Assembly: GCF_016808095.1 (NCBI RefSeq)
Contig: NC_068975.1
Span: forward strand, 26,525,501-26,589,500
Reading direction: 5' to 3'
Source: Vigna angularis
Lineage: Eukaryota > Streptophyta > Magnoliopsida > Fabales > Fabaceae
DNA: 64,000 bases
The stretch's first letter is position 1. Every line of letters begins with the position of its first letter. The notes beneath the pieces were generated by a model. That model saw only the letters and a list, made by a program, of their open reading frames with translations. It was not told the DNA's origin and ran no database searches. The position numbers and the translations under genes were made by a program. This document shows positions 56,400 through 64,000 of the stretch, in pieces.

Positions 56400-58220
56400 A
56401 TATTTACCATACTGTTAATATTTAAACTATTAAAGTTGAATTGAATTTAATATAAGAATGTTCTTTTAGGTACTCATGATTCAACAAACAATTACGACAA
56501 AAACTTAAAGATAGTTTCAAACCCTACACAACTCATTATATTTTGTACCATTCACCTCAATCCTATATTCCAAAAAAATTATTTTTATTGTCCAAGACAA
56601 CACTAAAAAAAGCTCCATAAGAAATCTAGTTCTGAGAGTGCAGATAGCTGGATTGGTATAAAATAAAGGAAGGTCTTCTGGACGTGGGAGCCATATATGA
56701 CGTTTGAATACTTATGAAGAGATTTGATAATATTTTAACGTCATTTATATATTATTTTATTGATATTTATGATTATTATTATTTATTATATAATAATTTT
56801 AAACCAATTAATGAAACGTAAATGATATTAAAATATTGTTAAAGTATATTATCTTTCGTGAAGTGTCTAATCCTTCCTAAGGGTGACCTAAGCAATTGAC
56901 AATATCAATATATATTCAATCACACTTATTTAATACACTGTTTTGATAAATAATCAACGGCCGTCATATTAATCACACTCTATTCTAAAAAAATTACTAT
57001 AAATGTTTTGAAGTTAGGAAATAAGTTTTTAATTCTGATATCCATGATGAAAAAGAAACATGGGTGACTAAGATGGTTATTTAATTTTATGTCAATCAAA
57101 TGGCGCAATATAATGCAGTTTAATGGCATGAAAGTGAAATCATGAAATCCTTAAACTAAGATATGACATAAAAAAAACCATTGGAGATATTTCTGAGTAA
57201 AATTGCTGAACATTTTTAATATATATAATAGTAGTAGTAGTAGATATGAGTAACTCATGAGTTCATGGACATGAATGAGTAGACATTTGTTATATATTAA
57301 CAATGAAAAAAGTATTTTCATATTATATGTGTTTTTAGGTTTTTGGGATTAAAATTACTTTTAAATATGCAAATTGTTTTAAGACTTATATTTGTGGTGT
57401 GAAATTTATTGGGATTTATCTTTTAGAAAAAAAATCATTTTATTAATATTTTGTTATATAACATTATTTTAATTACACTTCAAAATCAAATTTCAGTTGA
57501 GTTTACTTTTAGATAATTTAATTTAAATTTTTCAAAAAACATTGACCTATATCATACACGTACAAATAAAAAAACTCAAATATTTTTATTCTGGCAAGTA
57601 GCATAACTTATGTTTTTTGACAGGCATAATGCGTACGAGACTCCTGTCCGCCACATAATATATGGATTAATTTATCTCTTTTTCCATCAAAATCTACCTA
57701 ATATATAAGAGATTAAATATTTTTTTATTAGTATTTTATTAGCAGTTAAACTTATAATTTTTTTTAGTTTTCTTTCCATTCTTATTTTATATTTCTCAAA
57801 TAACAAAATAATAGAACCCGTAACGTCTTTCTCATTTTCCTAATATATGTTTATCGTAAACTATTATTATTTTCATACTTAACAAATTTTTACATACATT
57901 TTATTTAATTTTTAATCTCTTTCTTCTTTACAGATAAAAAATTAACATTTTTTTTAATGAGCATCAACAGTGTCACTTTTGAAATAAACTATTTTGAAAT
58001 CATAAGGTGTGAAATAACCATCCGAAAATCATAAGCATTTTATGAAGGTTTATTTCTGAATATGGATAAAATACAGTAATGGGAAGCAGCAGCAATGTAC
58101 AAGAGAGGAAGAAGAAGATGAAGATGAGTATACATACATATATACGAACAAAATAATCGCAATCCAATATCTGTAAAAGGTTGAAATCCCTTGAAAGAAT
58201 GAGCAGAATGAGCAGAATAA
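56400..58220. other. AT-rich intergenic DNA
   Basis: No supported gene and no recognised transposon ends. The last ~150 bases are probably the 3' UTR of the DUF868 gene on the minus strand. Confidence 0.45.
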
Positions 58221-58223
58221 GAA

Positions 58224-59186
58224 TCAATTTACGGTCCAAGCATAAAGCAACAGAGAGAAACCAGTGGCATTGCTACCACAAGATTTCGTGGATGAAGAAC
58301 ACGAAGATCTCCCACACTCACTGCTCTCCTCTGCCCACTGCAACACGCTTGAACCCGAAACGCTTTTCTTTATTAACTTCCTTTCCGCCACCGCCATTTC
58401 CGGCCACACCGCTCCGTCCCCCACTTGAAACACAAAAACACCGTGACCATTCTTCTTCTCACCGTCGTCGTTAACCACCCAACTCAACACGTCCCAATAA
58501 AACTCCACTTCGATTCCGTCGATCAATATTTTCTCGTACCCTCGGAACTTCCACGCCAACCGTTTCACCACCAGCCGCGTCTCGCCGTCCACTTTCACGC
58601 GCATCGCACCCCCGCCGCCGCCGCACTCGATCTCTATCACGTGCTTGGACCCCATGAACACCGCACGCGACACGTAGCATCTGCTTCCGAACACGTGCTC
58701 TCTCCTCGACAGCAGAACCGGCTCAACGAGGTTGTCGCTTTCGCCCTTGCCCAACATCTTGCGCCGCCGGGTTAGATCGCGGAGAAGATCGCCGAGGAAA
58801 AATTGGAGCTTGCCATTGTGGGTGATCGCGAGGTAGAACCGCGATTCCGGTTCGGCGGAGTTTTGTGCGAACTCAGCGCGCGTGAAGTTCCAGTGGAGCT
58901 TGATTTTGCGGTGGCGTATGGATTTTACACCGTGGCGTGTGAAGAAAGAGAGCGTTGTTGAAGAGTTAAGAGAAATTGTGACGGAAAAGGCATCTGCGGC
59001 GGAAACCGTTAGAGAGTGAGAGAAAAGGGCTTTGGACCAACTGAGAGTGAGATAAGTGGGGGAGTTGCATAGTTGAGTTTGGTATATGCATGTTACCACA
59101 TTCTGAGGAACTTGAGAACAGTAACTGCTGCCTGAAGAAGAAGAAGTTGTGTTGGGTTGTCTGAAACTGAAACAACCTGCGATCAT
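58224..59186 (-). CDS. DUF868 family protein
   Basis: A single-exon ORF of 320 residues and full length for the plant DUF868 family (about 280-330 residues). Family strings are visible: VVTCIYQTQLCNSPTYLTL, then LSWSKALFSHSLTV, KIKLHWNFTRAEF, ESRFYLAITHNGKLQFFLGD, EHVFGSRCYVSRAVFMG, and VDGETRLVVKRLAWKFRGYE with IDGIEVEFYWDVLSWV. The family has no known biochemical function. There is a Ser-rich N terminus and a Ser/Cys-rich C-terminal tail, but no clear signal peptide. The ATG at 59186 gives the usual family N terminus (M-I-x-x-C-F). Confidence 0.88.
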   Translation of the reverse strand: MIAGCFSFRQPNTTSSSSGSSYCSQVPQNVVTCIYQTQLCNSPTYLTLSWSKALFSHSLTVSAADAFSVTISLNSSTTLSFFTRHGVKSIRHRKIKLHWNFTRAEFAQNSAEPESRFYLAITHNGKLQFFLGDLLRDLTRRRKMLGKGESDNLVEPVLLSRREHVFGSRCYVSRAVFMGSKHVIEIECGGGGGAMRVKVDGETRLVVKRLAWKFRGYEKILIDGIEVEFYWDVLSWVVNDDGEKKNGHGVFVFQVGDGAVWPEMAVAERKLIKKSVSGSSVLQWAEESSECGRSSCSSSTKSCGSNATGFSLLLYAWTVN

Positions 59187-59189
59187 GTT

Positions 59190-60060
59190 GTTCGATTTCT
59201 TCTACGCTCCAACCATGACCATAAAGGTGCGTGCTTTTTCTTTGTATGTGAATGAAAGATGGAGAGGATGTATTAATAGAAGTTTAATTTGAAGGATGTT
59301 GAAAAAAGTGTGGTGCGTAACATGGTTTTAATGATGAGAACAGAAGGGTAGTTTGGTTGGAATGATGAAGGTCAGTTGCAGTGACTTTTGATTTGGTCAT
59401 GTTTTTTTTTCCTTGATTTGCGCCTTTGACAGGGCAAGCCATTGGAACAGTGGGTTCTTTATCATGTGCCACTGAGCTGGGTTGCACTCACTTTTTCCAA
59501 CTCATCGAACTCACTGTCTACTTATGTAAAACACTTTCTCATTTACTTACATCACAACTTCCCCTTTTCTCAATTCATGTATTGTGTCAATCATCCCAAA
59601 AGCTGCTCATTATTATAATGTGTGCAACGTATCTTTAATCATTATATTCTCACACCATTTACCAACAATTCAGATTTTTTATTGATTTTTTTTTACTGTC
59701 TTTTGCTGTGTTCTTAAAACATCAAAATTAATAATATCCATCAATATATTTTCCAGACAAAACATAAAAACAATATAGTTAGAATAGAGAATCCAAATTC
59801 TTTGGCCAATTTCACCATTTTAATGGCTTATATTAGTTTTTATACTTTCAATGTTAATTGTATAAATTGAACTTTCTTTTAAGCAACGTAAATTTTACCT
59901 ATATTCTTTAACTAAAAGTTATATAATGTGTTTTGATCAATTAGTGTTATCGTTACAATAAGTTACAATAAATCATCATTCGTTTTAACTTCTTTTGTTA
60001 CATTTTTAAGGACCAAATGTTACATTATTGGTTCTACTGATAGTAAATATTTCGATTCTA
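59190..60060. other. DUF868 upstream region and AT-rich DNA
   Basis: The first ~350 bases contain the promoter region of the minus-strand DUF868 gene. No other gene is supported. Confidence 0.4.
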
Positions 60061-60068
60061 ATTTTATT

Positions 60069-60460
60069 GAGTGACATCGTTAAGATAACGGTAATATTTG
60101 TTTTTGGAGGCTTGTTCATCACAATTTTATTCATAAAAGATATCTCCATAGGTGGAATGAATATATAAACTCTGTTTGATCTTGACTTCCAAGTTTTTTG
60201 AGTGACATTATTAGAGTCAATCACCATACATATAAGGTGTTGTTTGTCACAATTTTGTTTTTAAAAGGTGTCTCGATGAGTGGAAAGAGTATTTAAGTTG
60301 TGTTTGACCTCGACTCTCAAGTTCATGGAGTGACATTGTTAAGATCAATTACCATACATGGTATTGTTTGCTTTAGAGCCTTGTCTGTCATGATTTTGTC
60401 CTTAAAAGACATTTCGAATAGAGAAAAGAAAAATAAGTATTGAAATTGTCTTAACCCTTG
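60069..60460. repeat. Degenerate tandem repeat, ~3 copies of a ~130-bp unit
   Basis: The unit starts GAGTGACATYRTTA-like at 60069, 60200 and 60328, spacing 131 and 128. Each continues through CACAATTTT-TTT-TAAAAG, then RTCTC and a GGAATGA/GGAAAGA string, and a TGTTTGAYCTYGACT-like phrase, before the next GAGTGACAT. Copies are diverged, with perhaps 65-75% identity by eye. Confidence 0.7.
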
Positions 60461-60590
60461 TCTCCTAAGTGACGTGTGATTATATATATGGTAGTAATAA
60501 TATGTATGCCATTTATTTGTTTTCTCCCAGTGTTTTCAAAGAAATTTTTACTCATGTGTTTAATTTGTTAGTGTACCGTTTGCCCAACTT

Positions 60591-60810
60591 GGTCGAGCTC
60601 TAAGGCCAAGCTCAAGGCTGCCCTTCATCTAGATCGAGCTTTAGGCCATCCTTTTTCTAGGCCGAGCTCTAGGTAAACCACCTTATCCTTCCTTCATCTA
60701 GACTAACTGTTTAGGCCATCCTCCATCCGAGTCGAGCTCTAGGTCATCCTCTACCTTGATCAAGCTTTAGGTTGTCTTTCATTCGGGTCAAGCTCTAGGT
60801 CGACTACCCT
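60591..60810. repeat. Degenerate tandem repeat with a GTCGAGCTCTAGG motif
   Basis: About six copies of a unit near 28-45 bp: consensus TTCATCTAGRTCGAGCTYTAGG followed by CCATCCT or a variant. Repeated GTCGAGCTCTAGG / ATCAAGCTTTAGG cores are clear at 60591, 60640, 60660, 60730, 60765 and 60787. Confidence 0.65.
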
Positions 60811-60959
60811 AATCGTTCTCCATCAAAAGATCATCATGCACATTATATGCATCACTTGCCAACCAAACAGTTATCTACTGACTTTTGCATCAAAATATTT
60901 TTGCAGGTACCCTTCAAACAATTATAAATGAGTAAAAAACTTCGAAGAACGAAGAAGGA

Positions 60960-61120
60960 CTGCTATAGAGCTCAGCCAGTCTACAACAACCATTCTCTTA
61001 GTGTCAATCATTAACCAGTCTTCGATACAACTCACCCAATATAACCACTATACAACAACTCTTGTGATAGTATCTATTAGTTAGCTCAACCAATATGCAA
61101 CAATGTTTCACCGAGCTTAA
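60960..61120. repeat. Degenerate ~66-bp tandem repeat
   Basis: GCTCAGCCAGTCTACAACAA, ACTCACCCAATATAACCACT and GCTCAACCAATATGCAACAA recur at about 66-base steps, separated by variants of a CTTGTGATAGTATCTATTAG phrase. Copies are strongly diverged. Confidence 0.5.
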
Positions 61121-61129
61121 GTTTTGGCG

Positions 61130-62600
61130 AGTCTATAACACGGATTTCTTTACTTTGTGAAATCATTTTGTACTCACGGGATTTTTTTTATGAAATGACA
61201 CAACTTGTCCAACTTAATGTTCGCAACCGCGGCAGGTAAGTCTACCAAGTTTCAAGTAAAACAAACCTAAAAAAATTGCACTAAGTGATCTCCTACTTCT
61301 TGCAGTCTAATGTTGATCGTGACTATGAAGATTTTGAACGTTGCATGGTTGGGGTCCATCAAACAACGGTTAACCGATAGCACACCATTCTCAGTGCCAA
61401 TTCAATCTCAGCTGTTAGATGAAGATCTGACTGTTCACATTTTTCTGATTTCACTGTTGCACTATTCTCCCTAATTGCACCAAATCCAAATCCACGATTA
61501 TGTTAAGAAACCAAGCTAACATCACAACTCACTATCAGTGTACTTGCAATGGAATTACGAATTAAGATAAATTGTTCTTTTTCTTTAAAATTCGTTTTTT
61601 TTCTTTAAAACTCTCTCTCAATGTAAAGAAAAAAATAAATAGAGAAAAGAAAAGGTGTTTATGTTTCTGATTAAATTCTATATTATGTTATAAATTGATG
61701 TTTCAAATGAAAATGTATGTTTCATCTTTATGTCTTTTTTTATAAATGTTATTTTCTTAGGTACTATATTTTTTATGGATTTTTTTTATCTTTTATTGAA
61801 TTTTCTTTGTGTTTTCAAGAGTTCAATACTCTTTTTGTTATTGAATATATCACAAAAAGAATGATTAAATAATATAAATTATTTCTAAAGTATAAATGAA
61901 TTCATAACCTAGGATAAAAATTTATTAAGTATTGTAATTATTGAAATAATTTATATTGTGATGTTAAAATATGAGGTGAGTTACTACTAATATGTTTAAC
62001 AGTTGTAAAAATTACGAATGGGTTAAACTTTAATGATATTAATGGTATAAAGGAGTAAAAACACATCAGAAATTTCATTAAAAAAAATATAGAAAAAAAC
62101 ATTTGAAAAGCATTCAACCACAATATTCGATCACTGATTTGAGTTAATCAACGAATTATATTGTAATAAATTTATTCTATTTTAAGATGGGGTTATATGT
62201 GAGATGTATAATTTATATATTTTAATAATTGATAATTTTAAAAATTATTAAAATTTAATCCAATAAAATATTAGATATGATTAACGAGAAGACAAAATGT
62301 TTAAAGAATTATGAAAATATTTCATTCGTTTTTTCTTTCTCCGAAACAAACATTGATTTAAAAACAAGACTAAAAATATATTGTTTGAAGTAGGCATACA
62401 TTTTTATGTGTAGAAATGATTGTTATCTTGACCCATATTTTTTTTTAATTAATTGTTAATATATTTGCATAACTTAATAAAAATACATTTTTCAAAATTG
62501 TATTCATTAGGTAGTTTCACGTCAACTAGAGATAAGGTCAATTTAGAATATATAAGTGAGTGCAAATCTCATCTTACGAATTGGTTTTGTAGGATTGAGT
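61130..62600. other. Intergenic DNA without recognised genes
   Basis: No credible ORF. AT-rich after 61550. The last ~60 bases (CTCATCTTACGAATTGGTTT onward) resemble sequence often found next to legume short-LTR copia elements. Confidence 0.4.
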
Positions 62601-62620
62601 TAGACAAACCTCACTCTACT

Positions 62621-62790
62621 TGTTAGATATATTATCTTTATTTTATATTTTATGTTTAGTTAGTTGGTTATTATTTCTTATTTGTATTTTGGGCTTAGCC
62701 CATATTTTTTCTATTATAAATAAAGAACCCTTTTTGTACATTCAACACAAGGGAGATTAATATCATATATGGTTTTCACTATATTTAACT
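62621..62790 (+). repeat. Short 5' LTR of a copia-type element
   Basis: Starts TGTTAGATATATTATC and ends just before the primer-binding site at 62791. It contains a TATAAATAAAGAACCC string that could serve as TATA or polyadenylation signal. It is only ~170 bp, as in some small legume copia or TRIM elements. No 3' LTR was found inside the window. Confidence 0.65.
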
Positions 62791-62808
62791 TGGTATTAGA
62801 GTGGACTC
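62791..62808 (+). other. Primer-binding site for initiator tRNA-Met
   Basis: TGGTATTAGAGTGGACTC is a variant of the usual plant TGGTATCAGAGC site complementary to the 3' end of tRNA-iMet. It sits next to the LTR end. Confidence 0.65.
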
Positions 62809-62943
62809 GCTCTGCTGTCTCGCCGGTGCCACTGTCCACCAATCGTCCATCGCCTGCCGCCAGTCCATCGTCGTCAAAGTTACGTTCGTCTAAACCCTTA
62901 GGGTTTTCTTATTCCTTGTTGGTACGATTCGTTTTCTTCAGAA

Positions 62944-63612
62944 ATGACGTATGACAATACTTTTTTCTTCTCCAGAAATCCATCAATTACCTTCGAGAAA
63001 CTAAATGGAAAAAATTATCTATCGTGGTCTGTTGCCGTTGAAACGTGGTTCCTTGGCCAAGGGCATTATGACCACCTTGAGCGAGATGGAAGCCATGTGC
63101 CTGTTGAAAAAGCTTATCAGTGGAAACAAGAAGATTTCCAGTTGTATGCCCTGTTGTGGCAATCAGTGGAACCTAAACTTCTTATATCTTTGAGGGCTTT
63201 CAAAACTTGTCATTCCTTTTGGAAGAAAGCTCAAAGCATCTATGTCAACGATATTCAACATCTCTATGACACTACAAACAAGCTTGCATCTCTTAAAATG
63301 ATAGACCATGATATGATATCCTTCATGGTTGAAGCCCAATATGTTGTCGAAAAACTTAGGATGTTTTTTGAAGGGGACTCATTAGAGGATATCAAGAAGA
63401 AACTAGACAAATTTTACATGGTGTTGATCCTTCGTGCCTTACACCTCGATTTTGATCATCTTAGAGATCAACTTCTAACTAGTCATGAGGTCTCCTCTAT
63501 GGAAACATTGATCACTCGCCTTTTGTGTGTTTCGGTATCTCAAACTCAAGAAGTGCATGAATTAGTGGAGCCTTCTGTCATGATTGTTACACGAGGAAGA
63601 GGAGGACGATGA
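62944..63612 (+). CDS. Copia Gag polyprotein fragment (222 aa)
   Basis: Open from MTYDNTFFFSRNPS to a stop after TRGRGGR. It shows the plant copia Gag start (ITFEKLNGKNYLSWSVAVETW), then LWQSVEPKLLISLRAFKTC, SFWKKAQSIYVNDIQHLYD and LMTLI-like segments of the UBN2 type Gag domain. The open frame lies 154 bases after the primer-binding site, as in a real element. It stops where a Gly-Arg-rich linker and CCHC knuckle would follow, and the next 400 bases are AT-rich and non-coding. The element is therefore truncated or heavily deleted, although this gag part is undamaged. Confidence 0.85.
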   Translation: MTYDNTFFFSRNPSITFEKLNGKNYLSWSVAVETWFLGQGHYDHLERDGSHVPVEKAYQWKQEDFQLYALLWQSVEPKLLISLRAFKTCHSFWKKAQSIYVNDIQHLYDTTNKLASLKMIDHDMISFMVEAQYVVEKLRMFFEGDSLEDIKKKLDKFYMVLILRALHLDFDHLRDQLLTSHEVSSMETLITRLLCVSVSQTQEVHELVEPSVMIVTRGRGGR

Positions 63613-64000
63613 GGTCAAAGACGTTCTCAATGTACACCTTTTAAAAAAATAGATTAAAAGAATAAATCAAACTCAAGATAATTATTACTCCTACCTATTA
63701 AGAGTATATTATATTATTCTTACATAATAATTTACTTATCATTAGAAATTATTGATCTTTTTATTAATTATACTGATCACATAAAAAAAAAAGAGTATAA
63801 TATTGCCTAATGTAACATCCCGATTATATAATAACCAATATTATATAATAAAGACGTTAACATCCAAATATAGAGAACAGTCGGAGTATGACGTGTAATT
63901 AAATATGAAATTACAGTCATTCATCAATAACAGAAACTGAAAATTTAAACTTGAACAATGGAAAGGATTTAACACTACAAGTGTTTAATCAAGAAACTAT
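63613..64000. other. Window end: AT-rich DNA with a possible LTR start
   Basis: At ~63811, TGTAACATCCCGATTATATA begins a stretch that resembles a Ty3-type LTR 5' end as recalled for legumes. The window ends before this can be tested. Confidence 0.3.

Overview
The window is nuclear DNA of a eudicot plant. It shows multi-exon genes with GT/AG introns, plastid-targeted proteins, a plant-type WNK kinase, AT-rich intergenic DNA and decayed copia, LINE, CACTA and MITE sequences. Protein similarity and the style of the repeats suggest a legume, probably tribe Phaseoleae; this is inference, because no species-diagnostic sequence was identified.

Layout. 1-3.4 kb: a hairpin MITE, a decayed LINE reverse-transcriptase tail and a plastid insertion carrying trnI-CAU plus the start of ycf2. 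3.45-13.94 kb (+): a complete 22-exon XRN4-type 5'-3' exoribonuclease. 15.7-16.3 kb (-): a one-exon chloroplast rubredoxin with a membrane anchor (RBD1 type). 19.25-20.47 kb (-): a GeBP/DUF573 transcription factor. 23.09-24.70 kb (-): 5-exon ribosomal protein eS24 with telo-box and site II elements in its promoter. 24.9-29.6 kb: stacked transposon debris, including a 977-bp non-autonomous CACTA element with a perfect 3-bp target duplication. 29.97-36.84 kb (+): 6-exon FLAP1/DUF1517 plastid protein. 40.66-43.70 kb (-): 7-exon WNK kinase. 49.2-49.9 kb: a MITE. 50.6-51.5 kb (-): DRT102-like RpiB-cupin fusion. 53.1-56.2 kb: a deleted copia element bracketed by an unusual 116-bp direct duplication. 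58.2-59.2 kb (-): a DUF868 protein. 60.1-61.1 kb: degenerate tandem repeats. 62.6-63.6 kb (+): a short-LTR copia element keeping its primer-binding site and a gag ORF.

The genes do not form an operon-like unit. XRN4, the rubredoxin and FLAP1 are neighbours in the same order in Arabidopsis (At1g54490, At1g54500, At1g54520), so the left half appears to be an ancestral block. In this window the intervening NEK kinase is missing, and GeBP and eS24 genes lie between the rubredoxin and FLAP1. Two members of the block, the rubredoxin and FLAP1, act at the thylakoid.

I found no clearly new biological system. The most unusual signals are the 116-bp duplication around the copia element, with a TTTTG microhomology junction; a degenerate copy of FLAP1 exon-1 sequence inside its own intron 1; a stop-free, frame-preserving intron in XRN4; and successive tandem repeats near 60-61 kb.
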